Shown here one piece after another: positions 34,668 through 47,045 of a stretch of DNA of 64,000 nt. Position 1 is the first letter of the stretch; each line of letters opens with the position of its first letter. This DNA is from Allodiplogaster sudhausi (taxonomy: Eukaryota > Nematoda > Chromadorea > Rhabditida > Diplogasteridae). The position numbers were made by a program, and so were the translations under genes. The notes beneath the pieces were generated by a model. It made no database searches. It was not told where the DNA came from and was given only the letters and a program-made list of their open reading frames with translations. The stretch lies in the NCBI GenBank assembly GCA_945643635.1, contig CALZFC010000276.1, positions 717,501 to 781,500 on the forward strand. The letters are read 5' to 3'.

Positions 34668-36848
34668 GGCTTCGCTGCTAGTCTTTGGGCGTTGTTATTA
34701 TTTATTTATTTATATTCTAAAACAAATGTATTAGTTGAAAACGCAATGTTTATTCCCACACATTTTCTCTGTCACTCTCTCCCTCACCACACTCTCTCGC
34801 ATGACCTCTGTGACCTTTCAGTGCTCCTACGCCAAGCCGGCCTGGTGGTCCACTATGCCTTCGTCGCACGACTTCTTCCCTCCAGACTCGGCGTTGGTGA
34901 GTTGAGATGGAGAAGGGAAGAGAGAGAGAGAGGGGGGAAGAGAGAGCAGAGAAGTTGAAGAGTGAACGGAGATAGAGAGAGAAAAGGGGAGAGTGAGCAG
35001 AGGTAGAGTGACGGGAGAGAGAGCAGCGATGGAGAGAAAGGGGGAGAGGAGGAAAGAGGAATACAGATCAGAGATAGAGAGAAGAGGGAATAGAGAGCTT
35101 AGAGAGGGAGCGAATGAGGTTTCGAGAGAGAGATGAAAATCGCGATGATTCAGAGAAGCGAGCGTCTTCAGAGGGAGCCTCTTCCAACGATGGCAGCAAT
35201 GGAGGGGAGATGAACAGACACGAGGCCATCCGGAGGACGGTGGCCGAACTCATTGCAGAGAGGGATCGACGGAGGATTCTGTCGAATGGAGAACTCGGTT
35301 AGACATCAGACACATCTCGGAAAAGGGTCATGATCAAAACATGGGTCATGCCCCCCCCCCTCTGACAATCATCCACGCACCCCCAATCTCTAGGAAAGCC
35401 GCGGTGGCTTGTAAGAAAAGGCTTACCGTAATCCCGATGTACCAAAACAACTAGACCCTTACACAAGTTGTAAGCTTCACCTCTTACCTGGCCACTTACT
35501 GTAAAGTAGTGCCCTAAGCCTTAGCGCATTTACCGTAGTACATCCTAGGCCCTCCGCCGGTGCGAGAGTACCGTCCGCGTAACTCGACCGGTGGAGGAGG
35601 CGTGCCTACCGGCTTCTCTGCCGCATACCTAGCAGCCTCCTCAGGTATGTTTGTAAGTCTAGTCGAGGGGGGGGGGAGGGGGAGGACCTTAGGGAGTTGA
35701 GGCTAAAGGAGGGATAAGACAAGGATGTTCTAATGGCCTTCCCAATATTACAGCAGCTCCTCGATGTGACTCGATGTCTCTGTCACCCATGCAGAGTACG
35801 CATACTCCACTCAAGATCTCCGATCCAGAACATCTCAACAGGTTTTTTTATATCATATATATATATATATATATCTTTAGAAGGTTAAAAATATATATCT
35901 ATTATTGTTGAAACGAAATTCAAAAAGTGCAAAAGCCTTGATAACAACTTGCCAGCGCCATAATTTGTCTGGTATGTTAATGGGATTATCTGCCCTGTTC
36001 CATCCTTCCACACAGCTGCCCGTTCTGCACGCCATGGGTACATGGACAGAGCATCTGCGCAGTTCTCTCTCTAGTATCTCTCGTTCTCTCTCTCGCTCTC
36101 TCTCTTTCTCTCTGTCTATCTCTCTCTCTCTCTCTAGTATCTCGCTCTTTCTCTCTCTCTCACTCTCTCTAGTATCTCTCGCTCTCTCTCTCTCTCTCTT
36201 TCTCTCTGTCTCAATCTCTCCCTGTCTCTGTCTCTATCTCTGTCTCTCTCAGCACCTTCGGCCTTTGTTTTACATGGTGTTGTTTCTTATGAATGTATTG
36301 AAGTGGCTATTCCAGTGTTGTTTTCTTCTTGTTCCGGTAGCTCTCATCACTCATTCGCAATTAAAGTACAGAACGTGAGGATTGCTCTTCAATTGCTTCT
36401 TCTCCCAATTATATGTGAAAACAACTATTTTAAAGAGAAGAAAAAAAAACATCTTAAAACATGCGCGGGTATTCATACACTGGTTTGCTATTCATATTTG
36501 CGATGTCTCTACGTTTGTTATGGATGCTTTTCTCTCACAGCCAGTTATGTGAAATCTGTTTCCAATTGTTTAACTGAAATCCTTGATCTTAATTTTTTCG
36601 TACCAACCCTATTTTCGAGTCCTTTCGGACCACCCTTTTCCCCCTGATTCTCACTCTCTCTCTCTCTGTCTTCCAGATTCATCGGCATGGTGGCACCCGA
36701 GGGAGCTGCTGGCAGCGAGAATGTTAGCGCTCGCGCGTCTGAGGTTAGGATTACTAGTGTTATTAAAGGAGCTGTCCGGGCGGGTAGCCAGCACCTCATT
36801 GCTCATCTCCTCTTCTGCACAACTAATAAAGAATTTGAACTTGTGTGA
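31459..36848 (+). CDS. Lys/Pro-rich nuclear-type protein with possible SKI/SNO/DAC-like domain
   Basis: Twelve exons, phase closed, about 503 aa: 31459-31604, 31730-31799, 32718-32836, 32911-33112, 33355-33481, 33633-33750, 34303-34457, 34822-34896, 35154-35297, 35549-35644, 35754-35841, 36677-36848. The start ATG sits three bases after a good acceptor, so it may be trans-spliced. Residues 1-220 are disordered and Lys/Pro/Ser-rich with KKxK nuclear-signal-like clusters. Residues about 222-335 form a folded segment: FQLPGDCLFANEALGQVRG, then FMVPLAEPVLYHM, TLADALRVSGITVKRRHVG and LLLLLRQAG. The order 'V-x-F-x-V-x-G ... LP-x-x ... L...IT ... LR-x-x-G' resembles SKI/SNO/DAC domains, but this is a by-eye match. 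Downstream exons hold a basic helix (AIRRTVAELIAERDRRR) and Pro/Ser-rich sequence. AATAAA lies at 36825-36830, overlapping the end of the frame. Confidence 0.7.
32080..32717. repeat. CT tract ending at a 3' splice site
   Basis: Pyrimidine-rich intron sequence of the Lys/Pro-rich gene running directly into the acceptor TCTCTGCAG before the exon at 32718. Similar tracts precede exons at 34303 and 36677. Confidence 0.85.
33765..34302. repeat. CT tract with CTACTTATCTCTTTCTACTT units, ending at a 3' splice site
   Basis: CT microsatellite in which a TACTTATCTCTTTCTACTTC unit is repeated three times, then pure (CT)n running into TCTGCAG before the exon at 34303. Confidence 0.85.
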
Positions 36849-37742
36849 ATTCTGACCATCTCTGATGCCCACTGTTTGACCCAGTCAAAAGCTACTGACT
36901 ATTGGAGAGAGAGAGAGAGAGAGAGCGGAGAGTATAGAAGGCTTGTATATGTTAGGGCCTGCTATAACTGATATCGAGGGGATTGAGAGAGAGAGAGAGA
37001 GCGAAAGAGACAGAGAGAGATAGAGAGAGAGGGAAATGCATTATGCTGCCTCCAATGCCGTGTATCGCTGTCTCTGTCTCTGGACTTTCATAAACTGCCT
37101 TGACAATCTATACTTTCGCAACGCTCTCTCTCCCTCCCTATTTTAATTTCTCTCTCTCTCTCTCTCGCTCCCTTTTTCTTTCTTTCTCTCTCTCTCTCTC
37201 TATCTTTTACTCTCTCTTTCCTGTCTCCTTCGCTATCGTCCCTTCCTTCTCCTCTCCGTCTTTCCTGCACTCTCTCGTCTCTAAGCCTACTCACCCTTGT
37301 GAGTGTTGTCTCCCCCCTTCTGCTCTCTCTCCACTCCCTGCTACTTTAGCCGACTCTTGTCTCCCCGCTTTCAACGCTCTCTCGCCAGCCTGCTCTCTTG
37401 TTATCTATCCAGTCACCCTCTCATCTCTTTCAGCCATCTCTTCTTTCGCTTCGTTGGTCTCTCCTCTCTCTATTTTCTGTCTACCTTCACTCTCTCTCTC
37501 TCTCTCTCCCTGGCCTGCTTGCTCTTTCAGGCACCTCCATCTAGTGTATCGTCTCATGTATCTCCACTTACCATTTCCTCTCTCTCTCTCTCTCTTTATC
37601 TCTCCATTTCTCTTTTTCTTCCCTAACCTCTCATCTTTGCAGTCTCTCTCAACTTTTACGTGTCTACCTCGTGCTCGTTATCTAGACTTCGTTCTCTTTC
37701 ATTTCGTTGGCCCTTTTCTTTTCGCTCACTCTCTCTCTCCCC

Positions 37743-37782
<40 letters not shown>

Positions 37783-38920
37783 TCCCTCTCTCTTCTCTGT
37801 CTCTTCGCTATTATTCATCACAAGCCTCCACAATTGCTCTGCATCTCTCCCCCTCCAAACAGTCATGCTATTCTCCCTAGCCAATGCTCAAATTCTTCTG
37901 TCTACGTATGTATCCTGCTCTCCCTCTCGCTGTTCCTCGCTCTTTCTCTCTCGAAACTCTCTCTCCCTCTATCTCTCACTATTCCCACTCTCTCTCCTCT
38001 CTCTTTCACTATTCCCACTCTCTCCCTCTCTCACTCTCGCTTTCTCTGTTTCTCGTCCTCTTCCTTGTCTTTGGCTACGAATAGTTCCTAGCAGTATTAG
38101 TTAGTGAGAATTTTATTTTCCATTGGAATTGCCTATAAATATTCTCTTTTCTTCCTTTTAAAGTTCCACTTTTGTAAAGTGACTTTTTTTCAAAGCTCTC
38201 TTTCTCTGGTTCTTGTTTTGTTCCTCATTATTTTACTTCTCTTTTCCAATGACCTGCTCAGAATGGGTTTTAATGTTGAGCAATATCCGAAAGTCGAACA
38301 ACACCACGAAAAGTCCGATGAAACTGTGATCAGAAGTGGAGATTCGTTAATAATTTGTTGAAAATAGGTGTAATGGTTCGGTAAACATATGTTTAGGCTC
38401 TCTAAAAGAGTCTTTCTTGAACATTCAACCTAAGAGTACAATGTTAAGAGATGAATGGTAATGCTCAGAAATATAGATGATATGCGTGTTGGTAATCGGG
38501 AGTAAAGGTATGAAGGGAGTAAAGGGTGGAGAGAGAGAGAGGGAAGGAGAGGGAGAGAGAAAGAGAGAGGGCCTGGAAGGTCGACACTTTCGATTTGCTA
38601 TAGAGGGACGAGAGAGTGTGTCTCTCTGAGAGAACGCTAGAGAAGCAGAGAAAAGGAAGGGAGAGATGGAGGGAGGCTGCTGACTCGATGCTACGATCGA
38701 TGTAGAGAGAGGGAGAGATAGAAAGGGTGAAGAGAGGGAGCGAGAGAGTGTGAGGGAGATGTAGTCGGGAGAGAATGAGAGAGGAGAGAGAGAGAGAGGC
38801 GAGAGAGAGAGTGCGAAAGGATGAGAGGCGAGTGAGAGGGTTTGGAGAGAGTGCTCTAGAGTCAGAGAGTGTAAGAGAAGGAAGCGACTCAAACTAGCAG
38901 GGAATAGGAGAGAGAGGGGC

Positions 38921-38958
<38 letters not shown>

Positions 38959-40309
38959 CTCCCTCTCTGTCTGTTTCTCTGTCCCTCTCTCTCTTCGTCT
39001 CTCTTCACTCCTTCCCCTCTGTGTCAGTTGAGAGTGTGGGCTCTACGAAGGAAGGGAGTCTCCCTCTCTCTTTCTCTTTTAGAGCACCAACCAAAGGGAA
39101 AGAGAGAAAGTAACGCTACGTTACTTTTTCTCTTTTTAAAATGTAACTCCCAAAATCAGTTGTATGTTTATAGCAGGCTAGAACGATATAGTGTCCTTTT
39201 TCTAGTAACTTGGGTCACCAGCTGATTTTACTCGGAATTTACTGTTTAGGCTACTGTTTTGCCTCTCTATTCTTTTAAAGTTGTAGATTTTGTTTAATCC
39301 GAAGACATTTATAGATGATTGAACAATTATGATTCCTAAAAGCGGATTTTAGGTAAAATGACCCGAAGAAATTAATTCCTTTTACTTTGCTCCATCACAA
39401 GCCCCTTTCTATTTCGCATTCAAAATTCGGCCCCATTTGTCGAATCTGCTAAATTGTTTGGAAATTAGAAGTTTAAAACTGAGAAAATTCATCCTACAAT
39501 AACTTACTAGTAATAGTGTGAGAGAAGATATAGTTAATACCTTTCCTAGCTCTGTTACTTTCACCGTCTGCTTAACTAAACCGGTGATCTTATTTCTCTA
39601 CTTCACTGTCTAGATCACTTCCTCTCCTTTATTCTTTCCTTATTCATTATTATCTCTCTACTATCTAATATTACCTCTCTAGTCTCACGTCTCCCTCTTA
39701 ACCATCCCCTCCCTTCCTCTGCGTCTACGACCCTTTCTCTCTGTGTGTACGCTTTATTCTCTGCGCTCTGCCCTTCTCCCTTTACTCTGACTTCTCTGTC
39801 TCTCTCGATAACACATCCACTCTTCTCTCCCTCTCTCACTGCCCCCCTCTCTCTCTCATTCGGTCGGCTCAGAGAGTTCTCTTGTTGGCCACGCTATTTC
39901 TCTCCTCTCCACCCTGACAATTTCTCTTTTTCTCTTCTCCTGCCGCTCTCTCCTTTCTCTCTCTCTCGCTCTCTCGCTCTCTCTCTCTCTCGCTCTCTCT
40001 CTCTCGCTCTCTCTCTCTCTCTCCCTTTCTCCCCGCTAGTTCCTCGTTCCTCTTACTCTCTCCTTTCTCCCTATCCCATTCTGTTATTCAATGTGCCCTC
40101 GTCTCCCACCTCTCTGCCCCCGTTTCTCTAACCCTCTCTCTTTTCACACTGTCTCTCACCTCTCTCTCTCTCTCCTTGCTCGCGTCCCATCACTCTCTCT
40201 CTCATACTCTCTTTGCTCGTATCTACTCCCTCCCTCTCTTGCTCCCTACTTTCTCCCCATTGGTCTAATCTATCTCTTTCTCCTTCTGCCCTTTTTTCTC
40301 CTTCTCCCA

Positions 40310-40341
<32 letters not shown>

Positions 40342-41374
40342 CAACCTCTTATCGTCTTCATTCTCAATCTCCCCCTCTCTCTCTCTCCACCACCGTATCT
40401 CTCAGAGTGCGCCCCTTCATTTCTCTTTTTCCTCCTTCTCTCTTCGTCAAACCTAACAACTTTATCTTTATTACTAGCTTTGGTTTGGTAAACGATACAC
40501 TAAATTAATCATATGCGATTTATATACGAGACGTCTTTTTCGCTTGCTTAATTAAACTTTGCGAATTTAAATGGGATACTATATTCCTTGCTAAAGATAC
40601 TTTGATTGCAGACATCAACTCCAATCTCGAAGTTCGTGGGCAACATCTTTTCAGAATTGTCAGTGCATGATTTGGCTCTGTATCTCTCTTACATCATATA
40701 TGCTATTTCTAAAGAATGCCAAAAATATATGGTGTTCTTCTTTCCACAGTAACACCTAGTATTGAGAACATTTGCGCCCTTTTTTTTCTTTATACTTCTA
40801 TTTGTTAAAGTATTTATTTGTATTCGGAACAAATTCCCCCTCTCTCTCTTTTACTCTTATCCTCCACATCGGTCTCCGTCCCACATCACTTTATTTCTCT
40901 TTCCATTTCTCTCTCACTCTCTGTCTGTCTGTCTCTCTTTCTATCTATCTCTCTCTCCCTCTCTCTCGCTTTGCATCTCTCTCTTTGTCGTATTTCTCTT
41001 CTCGTTATAACTCTCTCCTACTAACACGCTCTTTTATCTCTCTTTCAACCACAAACACCCATTCATCTCTCTCTCTCTCTCTCTCTCGCTACCCCAACCC
41101 TTCTCTCATTGGTGCCCAAGAGAGAGAGAGAGAGAGAGAGAGGAGAAAGAGAGAGGGATAGAGAGACCTCCCTGCGTCATGCACGGCCCCTCTCCCACCC
41201 TCTCGCTCATTCTCTGTCTTTCAGTATTTCTCTCTCTCTCACTCTCTCTCTCTCTCTCTCCTTCTCTCTGTCACTCAAACTCTCTCACTCTCTCTACATC
41301 GCTTTCACTCTCTCGCACCCGCTGCCTTCCTCCCCTGCTTGTCTATGCCAGCTCACACACTTCTCCGCTGTCCG

Positions 41375-41421
<47 letters not shown>

Positions 41422-41662
41422 TCTTTCTTTCTCCCTATTTCTCTCTCTCCCTCTCTCCATCTTCCTATCTCTCTCACCCGCCTATTCAACTGCCAATCCG
41501 GTTCTCTCCTCTCTTCATCTACCCTGCTGCTCTAGATTCTCTCCGTTTTCCGTTCACTATGTCCTCACTCTCATTCCACGCCCTCTCTCTTTCTTCCGCA
41601 CTGGCAATCATGCAGCTGCATTTGCTGGCCACTCTCTCTCTCTCTCTCTCTACCGTTTTTCT

Positions 41663-41701
<39 letters not shown>

Positions 41702-41860
41702 TCTCAGTTCCTTTCTCTCCTTTATTTAGTTCATGTCCCCCTATCTCTCTATCTCTCTCTTTCTATCATCTCGCATTTCTTGCTCTCTCTGCTCTTAGTA
41801 TCTGTCCTTCCCACTTTCGCCTTATCTCTCTTCCCTCCTTTTCTCTCCGCTCTTTCTCTC

Positions 41861-41905
<45 letters not shown>

Positions 41906-42156
41906 TTCTCGTTTCTTCCCATCCTGCTTCTTACATCTTTGGCAACGGCTTGTCTCCGTCTTCCATCTTTCTCCTTTTGCCTCTTTCCCTTTCTCTATTC
42001 CTTTCTTTGTATTCCCCTGCCTCCTTTTCTGTCTTCTTTTGACAGAGGTAATTCTTTCCTATATTCAGATTCTGATTGATTTAGCCATTATTATGCGGTA
42101 TTATGCAGAGGCTAATGTACTCCTGTCAGTGACATCTTTAAAGGATACCATTTTAG
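36849..42156. repeat. 5-kb region, largely pyrimidine-rich
   Basis: A short GA tract near 36905-37035 is followed by CT-rich DNA from about 37060 to 38095, GA-rich 38515-38900, mixed sequence 39100-39600, then CT-rich 39600-42060. No exon with normal codon use was found. Open frames of 80-330 aa here are Ser/Leu-rich composition artefacts. Upstream exons of the CENPB-type gene should lie within or before this block. Confidence 0.75.
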
Positions 42157-44651
42157 TGATACCGTATCGACGTTGAAGCTGGAGCGAAAAATTCTCCTCA
42201 TCTCTGACTACGATAACGGCCTCAGCGAACACCAAATTGCCGAGAAGTACAACATTCCAGAAGAGAAGGTGCGAGAGATTCGAGAGATGGAGAGAGAGAA
42301 AACGAGAGAAAGAAGTATGTTTGGCAGGGATCGAAAGAAGGCTTTAGTGATAGAGAAATTTGAGATGAAATAGGTGGCAAATGAGAAATGTCGGAAAAGG
42401 AGAATGAATTAATGTATCATGACTAAGGAAGCAGAGCGAGAAAAGGAAAATGAAGTTTGCAAAACATTGGGGAAATGTAAGAAAGCCGTGATAGCATTTG
42501 AGTGAAACAGCACGGTATCTTTAATAATTAAAAAAAAAGCTTTAACAATTGCAAAGTACTGATAATATTTTATTATTTTTAAGTATCCATGTATTTATAC
42601 TACATTTTCAGATCCCTCTCGTAATCAAGAATCGAGTTCGCCTGATTCGCGAGCAAACGCGGATCATGATGGAAAGGAGAAAGTCGCGGGCAGGCCAGCC
42701 GGTCAGTTTGGTTTGTTGTCTTTGCGATTACTACTATGTTTAGCAATACTACCTACTACGTTTAACACAACTAAAATTACTCTATTTAGCGAATATATTA
42801 ATAAGACCGATGTCTCTTTCCAGGTGCGCCGTACAAACTACGTCGGCCTGAACATCATGATGTGGCGCTTCTTCAACGACTGCCGCAGCAACGGCATCTC
42901 TCTGACGGGCAAGCAACTCAAAGAGCACGCGCTCACCATTGCACACCAGCTGGGTACGGTAGAGCCATACTGTAGATGAAGTTGTAGTCATACTGTAGAT
43001 GAGAACAATAACACTATGAGATGATGTATCACGAAAGGTATCTCCGAAGTAATTTCTCCATTTCAGGCCTGACCAACTTCAAAGGCAGCGAAGGCTGGCT
43101 GGACGCCTTCAAGCGCCGTCACAAGATCGACCTCCGCATGATGACGGGCGTGGCCGTCAACTACGAAGAGGACGAAGACGGCAATCTGACTTACGGAGGG
43201 GCGGACGTCATCTCTGACGACGAAGAAGGTAAGAGTAGACTCTTTAGAGGGCCAAAAAAGTATTTTTTTTAAATGGAATTTTAGAAGAATGTAAAAAAAA
43301 ATTATAATTTAAACCTTCAGCAATGTTCGGAGACGATGGAGCCGGCTCGCCAAACTCGCCCACCGCACGACCGAATGGATCGACCGATGCACTCCTCGCT
43401 CAGGTACTATAACGCGGGAGGATACTGTGTCTAAGGATACTGTAACGGGGGTATTTTTCAGCAGTAAAAAAGAATAAGAAAAAAAAATTAGAAGTTCAAA
43501 AATTGTAATTCTAAATTAAAGGCGTAACTCTTACACACGTTTTCAGTGCACGCAACACGCGACCGCACTCGCGAGTGTCGGCGATACCTCTCCACTCAAC
43601 ATGACCGACTTCACCGGTGGCGTTACCGGCCTTCCGAGCACGCCGATTCCTGGCGTAGCGCCAAATGGGCTCGTCCTGAACGGATGCAACGGAGTGCCGG
43701 GTACGGTAGTTTTGGGCCGGCTGTCTATATTAGGATATTTCGGTTATGGCAACCATTAATGTAAAAAAAAAATCTTCTAGTAAAATAGTGATTAAGAGAA
43801 AAAAAAGTCCGATCGAGGTTTCCATGACCAGTGCGTATTCTACTTTCCCTTACAATTGATAGCAGAAGCAGAGTCTATGCACTTGCACCCATGATAAGGG
43901 CTACCCGCCAATCTGTAGCTCTCATATATTTCTGCAGCATGTTTCCTGGTCTCTTAAGTTGCCAAGAGCACAGTGTAGCCAGTAAACTCTTTTACTCTCT
44001 CTCTTTCTCTCTCTCTCCCTCTCTCTCTCTCTCTCGCTCCTTGTTTTAGATTGAGACAACTGGTCCATAATGCATGTTCTGGAGCCTATTTGGAATTGAA
44101 AACTGTAGAATGAAAAAGAATTGAAGTATTTCTTAAATGAATGTCGTTTTAGTGTCGGCTTCCCTGAACGGCGGCACTCCGCACGGATTCGTCGATCCTT
44201 CTGCCTTCCAACTCCAGCCACCAGCCACGATCTCGCCTGCCGAGGAGTGCAGCCTCATTGCATCCATTATCAGAAGCACCGCTATTCGAGTGCAGGACAA
44301 GGAGGTCAGGAGTCGATATGTTTTTTTTATTATTATTTTAATTTTGTTATTTTACTTTAACAGATAATGTTATTAGGCTTACAGTAGGCCTAATACTGTA
44401 TCTTACAGTAATCTATTGGAATACAGTAACCCTCATTTTCTCAGCTCTCCAACGCACTCGACACGATCCGCACCTTCATAGTGACCCACGATCCGATGGC
44501 CATGAGTGCCTTTGTCGATCTGCAGCAAAGACTAGCGAATTCGTCCGCGGGTCCCGCCACGGCAGTGCCCACCTCGTCCTCAGGCGATGGTACGGTATCT
44601 TTGAGCACAGTCTTTTCTGCTTTCCTATCTCGCTCTCGTTCTCTCTCTCTA

Positions 44652-44704
<53 letters not shown>

Positions 44705-45149
44705 CTCTCTCTCTTTCTCTCTTTCTCTCTGCCTAACAAATGTCTCTTCTTTCAGCCTCTGGCTCCTACATGAATGGCGCGGCCGCCGTGGCAACTCCGC
44801 CGTACGTGAACGGCGGTCCGGAAACGGCATCGGAGGGGGGCGAGAGATCAGTCTCCTCTTCAGAGACCGTGGACAAGAAGGAGGAGATGGAGGTCGACGA
44901 GGTGGAGGAGGTACGGTAGTCCCACTGTTTATTCATTTTAATAATATATTTTTTTTCTAAAATAAATATACCTGAAAACTTATTTAAAAAAAAGATTTCA
45001 CTAGTTAATAATTTCCATTAACCGAATTCTCATTTCAGTCCAAGGACACCAAGAAGAAGGAAGCAATAGAAAAGGCCGACGCGCCCTCGGCCAATAGCAG
45101 TTCAGCATCAGAAGCCTCTGAAGAAGCTGACCTCACGGTTGATTCGTAG
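42157..45149 (+). CDS. CENPB-type/psq-like HTH DNA-binding protein, 5' exon not identified
   Basis: Ten exons in phase to TAG: 42157-42268, 42612-42701, 42824-42953, 43067-43228, 43321-43403, 43547-43700, 44153-44304, 44445-44589, 44756-44910, 45039-45149 (about 430 aa visible). The first exon enters in phase 2, so an upstream exon is missing; it could also begin at 42130. Residues 5-40 are a psq-like helix-turn-helix (KILLISDYDNGLSEHQIAEK). Exons 3-4 hold a CENPB-type HTH: MMWRFFNDCRSNGISLTGKQ, AHQLGLTNFKGSEGWLDAFK, RRHKID. No DDE transposase domain follows. Instead the protein continues with Gly/Pro/Ser/Thr-rich linkers, a predicted helical part (AEECSLIASIIRSTAIRVQD) and an acidic Lys/Glu/Ser tail. 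This looks like a host regulator carrying a pogo/CENP-B-type DNA-binding module. Four of nine introns begin GTACGGTA. Confidence 0.88.
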
Positions 45150-45845
45150 GAGTTCCTTTCCCGCCAAATCCAATGCCTTAAGGCACACCAGAATTGTTCG
45201 TTTTCACACGACATCCTCTCTCTCTCTCTCATTGTCTACACCTATAGAAATGCAAACTTCCCTAAATTTATGTCCTAGTCAATAAGAGGCAATGCGCAAG
45301 TGTCACACAAATGATTTGTTTAGAGTTGAGAAGTGAATTCGTCATGAAATGTCTTTCTTACTTTTTAAATCCGTATGTTTCATTGTATAGGACAAGTTAA
45401 ACGAAGCTCTTTAATCTCTCTCCCCCCCCCTCCTTTTTCTATTCTAAAATAACACTCGCCTTGTCCTGCCAAATGATGAGCGGCCACCTAATTACCAAGA
45501 GCCTATATCCATTTCTCTCTCTCCCTCTGCCGTTTTCTCTCTCTCTCTCTGCTTCTCTGCTTCTCTCTCAATAGTGCATTCCTACCACACTCATCACCTC
45601 TGCCTCTCCTCTCTCTGGTTTGCTATGAGTAGACTTCTTAAATGACACCACACAACCAAGTAAGGCACAACATATCCCTTGCCTGCGCACAAGAGAGTAA
45701 GGTGCAAGTTGCCCCCTCCATCTCCACCCCACGAAGAGAAAGGGTGCGAGCTGGCAAGTGGCCCTCCAGTCCTTGTACCCTAAATATATGCGCAGAATGC
45801 GTAATACTATTACACTAATATCGTCGTTTCGGTCCTTATTATTTG

Positions 45846-45889
<44 letters not shown>

Positions 45890-47045
45890 GTTTCTTCTTC
45901 CTTCCTTGTTTCCAGAATCATGAATGATGAGTATTTTTTGATATGAAGTGACCGGTAAGAGTTAAGAAGACACTGAGACTTCAGCTCTCAAGACTCCATT
46001 ATTTCTTTTAAATCTGTAGTCAATCGTTTCATTGTTTCATTCTACTGCGGCTGCTTACAAAATGAAAGAGAGCCCGGAGAGGAATGTTTTACTTCATAAA
46101 CACATGCTATTACTTTTGTCCGTATACCTTCACCTGTTTTTTTTCTCTTTTTTTTTTGTTCTCTGATACCACTGTAGCAACAGTTGTAACACTCCTGTAC
46201 ATGATCTCATCCAGCTATCCATTTATTTACTCTTTTCTCTCTCTCTCTCTATCTCTGTGTCTCTCTTTCTCTGTCTCTCTTCCACCTTCGGACCTATGCT
46301 AATTTCCTTATCTTGTTCGGAATATTGGCCTATTCTGTGTATGTATCTCGAGATAATTGCAAGATTAATCGAATAATACGCTTACTGCTTAGATTCTCTT
46401 GGCACAGACACGGAGACATGCAGTTGAGAGTCTACAACTGAAAGCTCCTTGGAAGGGGTACGGTAGGTGAAGTTGGATGACTAAAAATGAGCATGACGGC
46501 TGTATTTAAGAGAGAAGGGATTGCTCTTGTTCATTCATCCTGAAGAACGAACATACATATAAATATATAACAATGTACGATCTCAACATTTCTTCTTTTC
46601 TCATCAAGTTTTATTCGCCTTCGATCGTGGTCGTATTTCCACACACTTACTCGTTTCGACTGATACATCCTGATTATGTACTGCCGTTCTTAACAGTTCA
46701 TCACGTCTTTCTATCCTTCTATCTTTCACACTCTCTATCATGCACCATGTGTTGAAGCCCACAGAGGCGAGTATTAGTAAAGGGAAGAATTATTTGGACC
46801 TCACTCCACATTACACTATGGCGCCAGTTTAAAAAAATGAAATTGATCAGCAGTGGATGCTGACAAATGGCTTCAGATTACTTTGAATCTGATTCCTCGC
46901 GTAACTTTTTGTTATTATTCTTCATAAATTTGTCGTTAAATATTCGAATTGATGTCCGTAGATGATTTGGAGCGTGTTTCTGACGAGAGCGAGTAGAATT
47001 AGACTGGATAAGAGCGCCGTGCTCATGTCGAATGATTTCGTCCTG
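45150..47045. other. intergenic, no supported gene
   Basis: Contains the 3' flank of the CENPB-type gene, CT microsatellites (about 45215-45230, 45515-45570, 45848-45900, 46230-46280) and AT-rich sequence. A minus-strand frame at 46878-47090, hydrophilic and lacking any motif, is the only open stretch with ordinary composition. A GTACGGTA word at 46458 resembles donors of the preceding gene, but no exon could be fixed. Confidence 0.45.

Noticed and set aside
36018..36040. Short exon candidate between CACACAG and GGTACATGG
   Set aside because: Including it would throw the last exon of the Lys/Pro-rich gene out of frame; skipping it keeps phase from 35841 to 36677.
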